This document shows positions 25,555 through 34,601 of a stretch of 64,000 bases of DNA, one piece after another. The position numbers were made by a program, and so were the translations under genes. A model generated the notes under the pieces. The model did no database searches and was not told where the DNA came from. It saw nothing but the letters and a program-made list of their open reading frames with translations. Positions within the stretch are counted from its first letter, which is position 1, and every line of letters begins with the position of its first letter. Source of the stretch: Actinoplanes sichuanensis (GTDB taxonomy: Bacteria; Actinomycetota; Actinomycetes; Mycobacteriales; Micromonosporaceae). The DNA is taken from the NCBI RefSeq assembly GCF_033097365.1, contig NZ_AP028461.1, forward strand, positions 1,550,001 through 1,614,000. The letters run 5' to 3'.

Positions 25555-28398
25555 GTGGAAAACTCGTTGGTCGGGCGGCAGGCGGAGCTGGCGGTCCTGC
25601 GCGCCGCGCTGGACCGGAGCGCGCGCGGCCCGGTCGTGGTCGCGATCAGCGGGGATCCAGGCATCGGAAAGACCCGGCTGCTCGGCGAACTCGGCGCGGA
25701 CGGAAGCCGCCGTGGCTGCCTGGTGCTGGCGGGCCGGGCGGCCGAATTCGAGCGGGAGGTGCCGTTCGGCACGGTCAAGAACGCCCTCGCCGACCACGTC
25801 GGCAGTTGGTCGGAGGCACTCGACGACGCCGACGTCCGGCTGCTGGGGACCGTCTTCCCCGGACTGGTCAGGCCCGACGACACCGCCGGGCCGCCACTGC
25901 TGCCCGGCGAACGGTACCGGGTGCACCGGGCGGTCCGGGCGCTGCTGGAGGCGATGGCGAGCGACAGCGGGCTCGTGCTGATCCTCGACGATCTGCACTG
26001 GAGCGACGAGGGTTCGCTGGAGTTGCTCGATCACCTGCTCCGGCATCCACCCCGAGGCGGCGTGCTGGTGGCCCTGGCCTACCGGCCGCGGCAGGTCGAG
26101 GCGCGGCTCGGCCGGGCGGTGGCGGCGGCCGTGCAGCGTGGGCTGGCCACCGTCGTCACGGTGGGCCCGTTCAGCCGAGCCGAAGCCGATGCGCTGCTGC
26201 CGGCGGGGCTGAGCCCGTCCCGGCTCCGGCAACTCTACGAGGCCAGTGCGGGCAACCCGTTCCATCTGGAACTGCTCGCCCGGGGCCCGGACGACGGGGA
26301 GGCCGCCCTGCCGGCCGCCCTCGCCGGCGAGTTCAGCGGGCTGGACCGCCTGCACCGACGAATCCTGTACGCGGCGGCGGTGGCCGGCGACGACGTCGAC
26401 GTCGGCTTGCTGGCGGCCGTGGCCGACCTGCCGCTGTCCGACGTGCTGCCCGCGCTGGACGATCTGACCGGCCGAGACCTGATCCGGCCGTACGGGACCG
26501 GTGGCGCCTTCCGGTTCCGGCATCCGCTGTTGCGCAGCGCCGCATACCAGCAGGCCGGTGCGGGCTGGCGGCTGGCCGCGCACGCCCGCGCAGCGCGGGA
26601 ACTGGGACGGCGCGGCGCACCCGTCGCCGACCGGGCGACGCACGTCCAGGCCTCCGCACCGGTGGGCGACCTGGCCGCGGTGCGCCTGCTGCAGGCGGCG
26701 GCGATGGACGCCATGCGGATCACCCCGGCCGCGGCCGCGCATTGGCTGCAGGCGGCGCTGCGGTTGCTGCCGGGGGAGCCCGGCACCGTCGACACCCGGC
26801 TCGAGCTGCTCAACCTGCGGGCCCAGGCGCTCGGCATCACCGGTCGACTGGCCGAGAGCCGCGAACTGTTCGGCCAGATCCTCGCGATGCTGCCATCCGG
26901 CACCGAGCCCCGGGTCGCCGTGGTGAGTTTCCTGACCATGGTCCAGCACCTGCTCGGCGAACACGGCGAGGCCCGCGCGCTCGTCCTGCGCGAAATGCAG
27001 CAGTGGCCCGACCACGGCAGCGCCGCCGCCGCCGGTGCGCTGCGGGTCGCCCAGGCACTGACCACGCTGATGTCCGGGCCGGCCGAGGACACGGCGGTCG
27101 AGGCCGCGATCGGCACCGCCCGGGAGACCGGCAGCCGGGCCCTGCTCGCGGCCGCCCTGGGCGTCGGAGTGGTGGCGAGTCAGGCGTTCGGGAGGCCCGG
27201 CGGCCAGGCCCGAGCCTGGCTGGACGAGGCGGCGGAGCTGATCGACGCGATGCCCGACCAGGAGGTGGCCCAGCGCCTCGACACCGCGTTGTTCCTCGGG
27301 TGGGGCGAGCTCTACCTGGAACGCTACCCGGCCGCGCTGCGCCACCTGCAGCGCGCGTTGCACGTCGCGCGGGCGACCGGCCAGAGTCACCTGATCGGTT
27401 CCCTGCAGACGATCGAAGCGGTGGCGCACTGCGCCACCGGCGACCTTCCCCGCGCGTTGTCGGCGCTCGACGACGCCATGGAGTCGGTCGTGCTCACCGG
27501 AGGACGGGACGCGTATCCCCGGGTGCTCGGCTACCAGTGCTGGGCCCGGGTCTGGACCGGTGACGTCGACGAAGCGCTGACCCTGGGTGAGCAGGCGGTG
27601 GCGCTGGCCCGCGGCCGCAGCGTGCAGGACTGGCAGTCAGCGGTCGCGGAAGGAATGCTGGGCTGGGCCCGATACGCCGCCGGCGACCCGGACGGCTGTT
27701 CCGAGGTGATGCTGGAGGCGGGCCGGGGACCCGATCTGCCCGCCGTCCGGCCGCTCTGGCAGCCGCGATGGTTCGAGGTGCTGACCGCTGCGGCGGCCGC
27801 GGCCGGCGACCGTCGGCGCGCCGCGGATCTGGCGGCCCGTGCGGCCCGCCTGCCGGCCATCGCGGGCCGTCCCCGGCGGGCCGGCATGATCGCGATGGCT
27901 CAGGTCCACGCCGGACTGCACGTCGACCCGCAGGCGGCGGCCGGGCATGCGGTGCGTGCGGCGGCTCTCTTCACCCGGGCCGGGGACCGGCTCGGTACGG
28001 CGCAGGCGCTCTTCTACTCCGCTGTCGCGCACCGGGAGATCGGCGATCCCGATGAGGCCGCGCGGGCCGTCGTAGCGGCCCGGCTCAAGCTCGCCGGCTG
28101 CGGTGCCCGGCCGCACTGGCTGGCCCGGGCGACCGGCATCGCCCTGGACGACGAGGCGCCGGCCCGACGCGACGATCCGGCGAAGACGTACGGGATCACC
28201 GTGCGGGAAAGCGACGTGCTGGCCCTGTTGGCGGAGTCGCTGACCGCCGCCGCGATCGCACGCCGGCTCGGGATCAGCGCCGGCACCGTCCACAAGCACC
28301 TCGCGGCGTTGTACCGCAAGCTGGGCACCGGCGACCGGCTCGCCACCGTGCTGCGGGCCCGAGCACTCGGCCTGGTGGCCGCGGACGGCGAGGGCTGA
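25555..28398 (+). CDS. Large LuxR-family ATPase regulator (LAL type)
   Basis: A 947-residue one-component regulator. The N-terminal NTPase has Walker A (SGDPGIGKTRLL) and Walker B (VLILDDLHWSDEG), the middle is helical and TPR-like, and the C-terminus is a LuxR helix-turn-helix (VRESDVLALL..LTAAAIARRLGISAGTVHKHLAALYRKLG). LAL proteins activate transcription when an inducer releases the ATPase. GTG 25555 is preferred, with GGGAGG 6 nt upstream; another GTG at 25549 is too close to that site. It lies between two exported-protein genes on the same strand and may control them; that is inference. Confidence 0.92.
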   Translation: MENSLVGRQAELAVLRAALDRSARGPVVVAISGDPGIGKTRLLGELGADGSRRGCLVLAGRAAEFEREVPFGTVKNALADHVGSWSEALDDADVRLLGTVFPGLVRPDDTAGPPLLPGERYRVHRAVRALLEAMASDSGLVLILDDLHWSDEGSLELLDHLLRHPPRGGVLVALAYRPRQVEARLGRAVAAAVQRGLATVVTVGPFSRAEADALLPAGLSPSRLRQLYEASAGNPFHLELLARGPDDGEAALPAALAGEFSGLDRLHRRILYAAAVAGDDVDVGLLAAVADLPLSDVLPALDDLTGRDLIRPYGTGGAFRFRHPLLRSAAYQQAGAGWRLAAHARAARELGRRGAPVADRATHVQASAPVGDLAAVRLLQAAAMDAMRITPAAAAHWLQAALRLLPGEPGTVDTRLELLNLRAQALGITGRLAESRELFGQILAMLPSGTEPRVAVVSFLTMVQHLLGEHGEARALVLREMQQWPDHGSAAAAGALRVAQALTTLMSGPAEDTAVEAAIGTARETGSRALLAAALGVGVVASQAFGRPGGQARAWLDEAAELIDAMPDQEVAQRLDTALFLGWGELYLERYPAALRHLQRALHVARATGQSHLIGSLQTIEAVAHCATGDLPRALSALDDAMESVVLTGGRDAYPRVLGYQCWARVWTGDVDEALTLGEQAVALARGRSVQDWQSAVAEGMLGWARYAAGDPDGCSEVMLEAGRGPDLPAVRPLWQPRWFEVLTAAAAAAGDRRRAADLAARAARLPAIAGRPRRAGMIAMAQVHAGLHVDPQAAAGHAVRAAALFTRAGDRLGTAQALFYSAVAHREIGDPDEAARAVVAARLKLAGCGARPHWLARATGIALDDEAPARRDDPAKTYGITVRESDVLALLAESLTAAAIARRLGISAGTVHKHLAALYRKLGTGDRLATVLRARALGLVAADGEG

Positions 28399-28495
28399 CC
28401 GCGCCGGTATACCCAGTTCTAGGAATATCGGCGCGGAACCTGATCGGGAAGGCTGGTCGGCGGATCCACCACGATCACCGACGTTAGGAAAGATC

Positions 28496-28879
28496 ATGCG
28501 CTTCTCTCGAGCGGTCGGGCTGGCCGCGGCTTTCGGGCTGGCTACCGGTGCTCTCCCGGCGGTACCCGCGGCGGCGGCCGTGACGCCGGTATGCACCCTC
28601 ACCATCGGCGCCGCGTACCCGCCCTACCAGGGCTACTACCTGTTGCACGTCGGCTGCACGGTGGGGAACGTGGTCAGTTTCTCGGTGCACGGTTCCGACG
28701 TGTGGGACGACGACTGGCTCTTCACCCAACGTGACGGCTACGAGATCATCGTCGACGGGGGCAGGCTCAACGAGGACCCCGGCGCCGGGGACGAGATCTA
28801 CGCCAAGGCCACGGTCCGGCTACCCGACGGCAGCACCCTCAACGTGGGGACCAACAAGGTCCACGGCCGGTGGGGCTGA
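28496..28879 (+). CDS. Small secreted protein, unknown function
   Basis: A 127-residue protein with a clear Sec signal peptide (RFSRAVGLAAAFGLATGALPAVPAAAAV) and a compact domain of about 100 residues with two cysteines (VCTLTIG and LHVGCTVGN) likely to form one disulfide. The mature part is acidic and strand-rich (SFSVHGSDVWDDDWLF). I do not recognise the family. It follows the LAL regulator after 97 bp on the same strand and is followed by a terminator-like hairpin. Confidence 0.75.
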   Translation: MRFSRAVGLAAAFGLATGALPAVPAAAAVTPVCTLTIGAAYPPYQGYYLLHVGCTVGNVVSFSVHGSDVWDDDWLFTQRDGYEIIVDGGRLNEDPGAGDEIYAKATVRLPDGSTLNVGTNKVHGRWG

Positions 28880-28959
28880 AGCAGGCGACCAGGACACGTC
28901 GAGACTGTTTCGACGGGGTCGGGAACCCGGCGTCGCGCAGCACAGCGGTGTGCTTCCGC

Positions 28960-28983
28960 CGCCCGCCCCGGCCGCGGCGGGCG
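28960..28983 (+). terminator. Hairpin after the small secreted protein gene
   Basis: CGCCCGCC (28960-28967) pairs with GGCGGGCG (28976-28983) around an 8-nt loop, in the gap between the convergent secreted-protein and CocE genes. There is no U-tract. Confidence 0.5.
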
Positions 28984-29024
28984 CCCTGTCGGACGACCCG
29001 CCGTGTCCTACCGGCGCGGGCAGA

Positions 29025-30644
29025 TCATCCGGACGCTCTGCCGGCACGAACCGGCAGGACGACAGATGACGGTCGCTGCGGATCATGATGGACGGCCTGG
29101 TCCGCGGCGACCATCCGGGTAGCCACCGGATGCGGTTCCCCGGTCCCGAGATTGCGGGCGTACCGCGGGAACGCGCCACTGGACACCTGCACCCGGATGC
29201 GATGGCCGCGCTGGAAACGATGCGCGGCGGGCCACAGCCGTACCTCGACCCGACCTGCCGTGCCCGCCCCGGAAACACTGGTCAGACCGTCGCAGACGTT
29301 CACCGACCGGCCCTGCGGATCGACGTCGCAGAGCCGCACGAACACGTCGGCGAACTCCGCGCTCGACTCGAACCAGATCTCCGCGCCGACCTCACCGACG
29401 ATCTCCAGGTCCTCGTCGAGCACGGCACCGGTGTAGACCAGCACGTCCGGCCGGGCCTCCAGGGCGGTGTTGTCGACCCGGCCGGCGTCGGCGACCAGGC
29501 GCACCCCACCGACCGCCGGCGTCGGATCGGCCGGGTCGTAGCGGTACCGGTCCGGCGGCGACGGCGTGGGCGCATGCACCGCCAGGCCGCCGTCGGGCTG
29601 CAGATGCCAGCGTTGCGGTGCGTACCCGTCGGGCGGCCACGACGCGAAGTCACGCCACTCCTCCTCGCCCGTCACGTACAGCCGCACCGGTGGCCGCGGT
29701 GGCGGCTGTTCGCCGCGCGCGTACGCCAGGCCGAACTCGACAGCCTCACGGACCGGCACACCGGTCATCTCGGTGTGCGTCCACGGCCCGACGGTCAGCC
29801 GGGCGGGCCGGCCGCCCTGCTGCAGCGCCCGGAAGTCACGCAGCTGACCGGGCAGGAAGATGTCGTACCAGCCGCCGATCGAGCTGACCGGGATCCCCAC
29901 CTGGGCGACACGTTCGCGGTGGTCCAGGTCTGCCCATCGCGGCGACGCCGCGTCGTGGGCGAGAACATCCTGGATGTACGGCGACCGCGTGCCGATCGCG
30001 GCGGTGTCGGCGTCGCCCAGCGGTAACGTCCACAACGCCCGCGCCGTCCGGCGGGCCTGGGCGAACTGCCGTAGCATCGCCAGCGGCCGTTCCTGGGTGC
30101 CGACCAGCGCACCCCAGCCGAACGGGGTCTCCAGCGACAGGCCGTCGGCGCGCAGGAACTCCAACGTCAACGCCGACTCGGTGACCTGCGGGATCATCGC
30201 CTTCACCGCCGGCGGCAGGTCACCGGCCATGGCCCACTGCACGTACCCGAGGTAGCTCAGGCCGTACAGCACGATGGCGTCGCCGAACCACGGCTGCCCG
30301 ATCACCCAGTCCAGAGTGGCCAGGCCGTCGGCGCGTTCCTGCCGCATCGGATCGAGGGTGCCGCCGGACCCGAAACCACCGCGGACGCTCTGGATCAGCA
30401 CCTGAAAACCACGTTCGGCGAGCGGCCGGGCCAGTATCGCCCCGAACGGGCCGCGACGGCCGTACGGCGTGCGGATCAACGCGACCGGCAGGCCCCGCTC
30501 ACCGTCGCGTGGCTCCCACCGGTCGGCCAGCAGCACCGTCCCGTCCGGCATAGGCGTCCGCAGGTCACGGTGAACCCGCAGGTCACGGGTGATCGGCGGA
30601 GGCAGTTGCAGGCGCCGCTGGATGATCCGGCTCAGGATGCTCAT
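29025..30644 (-). CDS. CocE/NonD-family (X-Pro dipeptidyl-peptidase-like) hydrolase
   Basis: A 539-residue serine hydrolase. The start LRVHRDLRTPMPDGTVLLADRW is typical of the family, the nucleophile lies in VLYGLSYLGYVQWAM (GxSYxG), the likely catalytic His is in VGPWTHTEM and a jelly-roll C-terminal domain follows. Members hydrolyse esters or amides (cocaine esterase, glutaryl-acylases, peptidases). There is no signal peptide, so it acts in the cytoplasm. Its start lies 62 bp inside the upstream TetR gene, suggesting coupled expression. Confidence 0.9.
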   Translation of the reverse strand: MSILSRIIQRRLQLPPPITRDLRVHRDLRTPMPDGTVLLADRWEPRDGERGLPVALIRTPYGRRGPFGAILARPLAERGFQVLIQSVRGGFGSGGTLDPMRQERADGLATLDWVIGQPWFGDAIVLYGLSYLGYVQWAMAGDLPPAVKAMIPQVTESALTLEFLRADGLSLETPFGWGALVGTQERPLAMLRQFAQARRTARALWTLPLGDADTAAIGTRSPYIQDVLAHDAASPRWADLDHRERVAQVGIPVSSIGGWYDIFLPGQLRDFRALQQGGRPARLTVGPWTHTEMTGVPVREAVEFGLAYARGEQPPPRPPVRLYVTGEEEWRDFASWPPDGYAPQRWHLQPDGGLAVHAPTPSPPDRYRYDPADPTPAVGGVRLVADAGRVDNTALEARPDVLVYTGAVLDEDLEIVGEVGAEIWFESSAEFADVFVRLCDVDPQGRSVNVCDGLTSVSGAGTAGRVEVRLWPAAHRFQRGHRIRVQVSSGAFPRYARNLGTGEPHPVATRMVAADQAVHHDPQRPSSVVLPVRAGRASG

Positions 30645-31239
30645 CGACGATCCTCTCGTTCAGGGCGGTCATCATCACCGACGTCGCCGCCAGCAGCCGG
30701 TCGGTGAACTCCTCGGGATCCAGCGGATCAGGGCCGTCCACCACCCAGCTGGTGACGAGCGCGCCCACGCCGCCGGTCACGAACGTCGCGAGATCCTCGA
30801 CGGCCCGCGCGGTCAGCCGGTCACCGTGGACCGTCTGCAGCCCGTGCCGGTTGACCGGCAGGATCAGCCGCAACAGGCCCCGGTCCAAGGCGAACGCGCA
30901 CGAACCGGTCAGCAGCGCGCGGTAGAAGGCCCGGTGCTGGGCGAAATGCCGGGCTACTGGCAGCGCCCGCTCCCGGCTCGCCACCGGCGCCTCGTCGGTC
31001 AGCGCGGGGAGCAACTCGCGGCGGGCGAGGTCGAGGCCGGCCTCCAGCAGCAGCGTGTCCCGGTCACCGAAGTGCTGGTAGACGACCCGGCGGCTGACGT
31101 CGGCGGCCTCGGCGATGTCGGACAGGGCCACCGCGGTGGTGCCTCGTTCGGCGACCAGGGCCACCGCCGCGCTCATCAGAGCCGAACGGGTGCGGCGGAC
31201 CCGCCGATCCGTCGCCGGCTGCGGCGTGGGAAGAACCAT
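30583..31239 (-). CDS. TetR-family transcriptional regulator
   Basis: A 218-residue regulator with an N-terminal helix-turn-helix (VALSDIAEAADVSRRVVYQHFGDRDTLLLEA) and a variable ligand-binding half. ATG 31239 has AGGA 7 nt upstream; the GTG at 31254 does not. It is transcribed into the overlapping hydrolase gene and probably represses both. Confidence 0.92.
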   Translation of the reverse strand: MVLPTPQPATDRRVRRTRSALMSAAVALVAERGTTAVALSDIAEAADVSRRVVYQHFGDRDTLLLEAGLDLARRELLPALTDEAPVASRERALPVARHFAQHRAFYRALLTGSCAFALDRGLLRLILPVNRHGLQTVHGDRLTARAVEDLATFVTGGVGALVTSWVVDGPDPLDPEEFTDRLLAATSVMMTALNERIVDEHPEPDHPAAPATASADHP

Positions 31240-31333
31240 GCCAAGATCCTGCACACCTGTTACTAAAAACTCAAGTGTTCTCGATCGGCGCGTGCCGCCG
31301 GCGGCTCCGGTCGCGGACGACGCCGGCGCCGCG

Positions 31334-33190
31334 TCAGGTGTACAGCACGAAGCCGCCGGCCGGGACCGTGATCTCGACGGCCTTACCGTTGCGGGACTCC
31401 ACCTCGACCGCCCGGCCCTCCTCGGTGGGATCGGTGCTGAAACGGCACGTCATGGCGCCGCCTTCGGCGTGCAGGCCGGCGTCGACCGTGACCCAGGCGG
31501 TGCGTGGCCGGTCGGGATCGGTGTTCACGGCGGCTAGAACCTCGTCGTCGGCCAGGATCCGCGACCACGGCACGACGGATGACATCCGCCCGCCGAGGAC
31601 CCGCGGCAGTCCGAAGTTCCGGCCGTCGCCGGAGATCTCCCGCAGATACTGCCTGCCGCGCCGCAGCGCGGGCATCCGGCGCCGCATCGCCAGGAGCCGG
31701 GCGAACTGGCGGTACGTCGGGTGGTTCTCGTCGAAGGCGTGTCCGCCGTGGCTGCGAAACGGCCCGAAGTCGCCGCCGAACATCGCCTCCCGGATGTATC
31801 GGTCGTTGCCGCCGGCGCCGTCGAAGCCCTGCTCGCTGCCGTAGTAGACGCACGGGATCCCGAGTGTGGCGGCGTTCAGGGCGAGCGCCGCGAGGGCCAG
31901 GCGCCCGCCGTCGCCGTCCGCCGCGAAGCGTGCCTTCCGGTCGCCCTTGCGTACCTGATCGTGGTCGTCGTAGCCGGTCACCACGCGGTTCCGGAACCAG
32001 GTGGCCGAGTCCTTGCCGATCTCGAAGGAATTGCGGAACAACCCGAAGTACTCGGCGGGGTCGCGGACTCCCTTGATCAGCCCTTCCAACCGGTCCTGCA
32101 CGTCGGCGATACCCAGCGCGGCGTCCATCCCGACCTGCTCCAGCGTCCGGTACGCGAACCCCCGGTCTCCGGTGATCTCCGCGATCAGGTAGAAGTTGTC
32201 CTTGCCGATGCTCTGCGCGAACTCGTGGATCGCCGAGGCGAAGTAGCGGGCCGCGCCCGGGTCCATGTGCTTGACCGTGTCCACCCGGAAACCGTCCAGA
32301 TCGGCGAAGGCGATCCAGTACTGGTACACGCGGGTCAACGCGCGTAACGCCGGGGACGGCTGATACCGGTCGACCGGCCCGGTGCCGAGCGCGATGTCCT
32401 TGAGCCCGAAGAAGTCGCCTTCCACGAACTCGGGATGGTGATCCCAGTCGACGATCCGGCCCCGGGCGGTGAACGTGCCCGGCTGCTGCAACTCGGCGGG
32501 CCAGACCGCGCCGTCCGGCCACGCCGTGTCGTCTACCGGCCCGAACGGAAGAAGCGGCTTGCCGCCGACGTCCCGGAAACCCTCGACGCGGTACGGGCGG
32601 CCGTCCCAGCGTGGGTCGAAGAACGAGACGCCGTCCTGCTCGGTGAGGTAACGGTCGGGGTCGTAGCCGAACACGTCGCCGGCGTGATTGACGACCACGT
32701 CGAGGATGACCCGGAGACCCTGCCGGTGTGCGGCGGAGACCAGATCGCGCAACTCGTCGGCGGAACCGAAGTGCGGGTCGACGTCGAGGAAGTTCTGGGC
32801 TCCGTACCCGTGGTAGCTGTCCGAGCCGGGCACCTGCCGCAGCACCGGGCTGATCCAGATCGCGGTGACTCCGAGCCGGCGCAGGTAGCCCAGCTTGCTC
32901 CGCAGGCCGGCCAGGGTGCCGCCGGCCCAGTCCGCGCCGGCGGCCGCCCAGCGCGCCCGGTCCGCATCAGTGGTGATCGCGTTGCCGTGGTCGGCGGCTC
33001 GCAGCGGCGGCGTCGTACCGGTGGCCACCGGCTCGCCGTCGTTGTCGAGGTAGTCGCGCTCCCGCCCGTCGGAGAACCGGTCCAGCATCAGGAAGTACAG
33101 AACCTGGTCCTCCCACGCCGCGGGTGACGGATGGAAGTCACGATCGACGAGCTGCGCGAAGTTCACGTCGGCCACTCGGCGTACGGTCAT
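31334..33190 (-). CDS. GH13 alpha-amylase-family glycoside hydrolase
   Basis: A 618-residue enzyme with the four conserved GH13 regions: DVVVNHAGD (I), GFRVDTVKH (II, nucleophile Asp), LIAEITGD (III, acid Glu) and VTGYDDHDQV (IV, where the usual NHD reads DHD). There is no signal peptide, so it is intracellular and likely acts on maltodextrins, trehalose or sucrose-type glucosides. It is a single gene between the TetR unit and the second RTX gene. Confidence 0.9.
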   Translation of the reverse strand: MTVRRVADVNFAQLVDRDFHPSPAAWEDQVLYFLMLDRFSDGRERDYLDNDGEPVATGTTPPLRAADHGNAITTDADRARWAAAGADWAGGTLAGLRSKLGYLRRLGVTAIWISPVLRQVPGSDSYHGYGAQNFLDVDPHFGSADELRDLVSAAHRQGLRVILDVVVNHAGDVFGYDPDRYLTEQDGVSFFDPRWDGRPYRVEGFRDVGGKPLLPFGPVDDTAWPDGAVWPAELQQPGTFTARGRIVDWDHHPEFVEGDFFGLKDIALGTGPVDRYQPSPALRALTRVYQYWIAFADLDGFRVDTVKHMDPGAARYFASAIHEFAQSIGKDNFYLIAEITGDRGFAYRTLEQVGMDAALGIADVQDRLEGLIKGVRDPAEYFGLFRNSFEIGKDSATWFRNRVVTGYDDHDQVRKGDRKARFAADGDGGRLALAALALNAATLGIPCVYYGSEQGFDGAGGNDRYIREAMFGGDFGPFRSHGGHAFDENHPTYRQFARLLAMRRRMPALRRGRQYLREISGDGRNFGLPRVLGGRMSSVVPWSRILADDEVLAAVNTDPDRPRTAWVTVDAGLHAEGGAMTCRFSTDPTEEGRAVEVESRNGKAVEITVPAGGFVLYT

Positions 33191-33265
33191 GGTCGTCTCC
33201 TCGATGCCGGCCCTCGCCAGGCTAACGCCGCCTCCTGGTGGCGCGGCCCGGTGTGTCCGGATCCA

Positions 33266-34420
33266 TCAGAACTCGCAGTTGACGACGACCCGGCCGATGC
33301 CGCAGTCGTCACCGAGCACGTGCGACTCCCCGTTGAGGTAATCGGCGGCGTCGCCGGCGAGGAAGTCGTCGCCGAATCCGCCGTATACGGTGTCCGCGTC
33401 CTCCTGGCCGGACAGGTCGTCCGCGCCGTCGTTGCCGAACAACTTGTCGCGACCCAGGCCACCACCCAGCGTGTCGGCGCCGTCGCCGCCCTGCAGGACG
33501 TCCACGCCTCCCTCGCCGATCATCAGGTCGTCACCCGCGTCCCCGTTCAGGACGTCGTCGCCCGCCTGACCGCTGATCCAGTCGGCGCCGTCGCCACCAC
33601 TGAGCAGGTCACCGTCGTTGCCACCGAGGATGGTGTCGTTGTCCGTGCCGCCGTAGAGGACGTCCGCTCCGGCGCCGCCTTCGACGTAGTCGCCGCCGCT
33701 GCCGGCCCACACCTCGTCGTTCCCCTCGCCGCCGTAGACCGTGTCGTCCCCGCGACCACCGTCGAGGAAGTCCCCGGAGGCGTCGCCGTAGACGGAGTCC
33801 GGGTCGTCTCCGCCGTTGATCACATCGGTGTCCGACCCGCCGTACAGCGTGTCCGCGCCCGCGCGGCCGTCGAGACTGTCGCGGTCCGGGCCGCCGTACA
33901 TCTCGTCCGGACCGGCGCCGCCGTCCATCCTGTCCAGACCGCCGTCGCCGGTGGCGTAGTCGTTCCCGTCGCGGCCCTGCAGATCGTCGTCGCCCAGTCC
34001 GCCGTAGAGCAGGTCGCGGACTGTGCCGCCCTTGAGGACGTCCGCCCCCGGGCCGCCGGTCAGAATCGCCGGCAGAGCCGTCTCGTTGACGATCGTGTCG
34101 TTACCGTCGTTGGTGTCCACCTGCAGGAACGTCACCTGTGTCCGGTCGCACGCCACGACGGTGAGGTCGTCGCCGAGGTATCGGCACCCGGTCCTGGGCA
34201 CGATGGTGACGATGTCGTCCAAGACGTAGGCGGTCGGGGTCTGCGTCACGACGACGTTGTTCGGGTCGCCCGCCGCGGCCAGGTAATAGACGGTCCCTCC
34301 CGGATACACCCACACCTGGCCACCCCCGGCGGCGTGTGCCGGGTTCGGCGCGGCCAGCACTGCCGCACCAGCGGTTGCCGCGGCCAGCAACGCGCCGCGC
34401 AAGGCACGAGTGGTGTACAT
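33266..34420 (-). CDS. Secreted RTX-type calcium-binding repeat protein, paralogue
   Basis: A 384-residue protein with the same plan as the one at 24320-25408: signal peptide (ALRGALLAAATAGAAVLAAPNPAHAAG), a unique N-terminal beta domain with one Cys pair (TGCRYLGDDLTVVACD), the link VDTNDGNDTIVNET, then over 20 GGxGxDxU nonapeptides and a short tail with two Cys. ATG 34420 has AAGGG upstream. It is probably a calcium-stabilised surface or secreted beta-roll. The divergent membrane-protein gene and the 36-bp repeat lie upstream. Confidence 0.9.
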   Translation of the reverse strand: MYTTRALRGALLAAATAGAAVLAAPNPAHAAGGGQVWVYPGGTVYYLAAAGDPNNVVVTQTPTAYVLDDIVTIVPRTGCRYLGDDLTVVACDRTQVTFLQVDTNDGNDTIVNETALPAILTGGPGADVLKGGTVRDLLYGGLGDDDLQGRDGNDYATGDGGLDRMDGGAGPDEMYGGPDRDSLDGRAGADTLYGGSDTDVINGGDDPDSVYGDASGDFLDGGRGDDTVYGGEGNDEVWAGSGGDYVEGGAGADVLYGGTDNDTILGGNDGDLLSGGDGADWISGQAGDDVLNGDAGDDLMIGEGGVDVLQGGDGADTLGGGLGRDKLFGNDGADDLSGQEDADTVYGGFGDDFLAGDAADYLNGESHVLGDDCGIGRVVVNCEF

Positions 34421-34548
34421 GATCTCGATTCCCTTCGTCACCGTCACAGCGTCGGAGAGCCTGGTCGATCCGGGCCCACGCCGGTATGGCGAGAACTGGG
34501 TAACACGAACGGCCGAACCGCGGCGCCGAACGGCGAAGCCGGCGCCAC

Positions 34549-34584
34549 CCATCGATGGCTGCCCATTGTTCAGTCTGCTGAACA
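34549..34584. repeat. 36-bp dispersed repeat, copy 2
   Basis: Same element as at 19372-19407: CATCGATG, a variable triplet (GCT here, AAC there), GCCCAT, then TGTTCAG-TCTG-CTGAACA (34567-34584). It ends 17 bp before the GTG of the membrane-protein gene and lies 129 bp upstream of the divergent RTX gene. Both copies occupy divergent intergenic regions. Confidence 0.7.
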
Positions 34585-34601
34585 TCCGCCATACTCGCCG
34601 T

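Noticed and set aside
25429..27429. 666-codon minus-strand open frame opposite the LAL regulator
   Set aside because: Shadow frame caused by high GC; it lacks domains and has glutamine/arginine-rich random composition.
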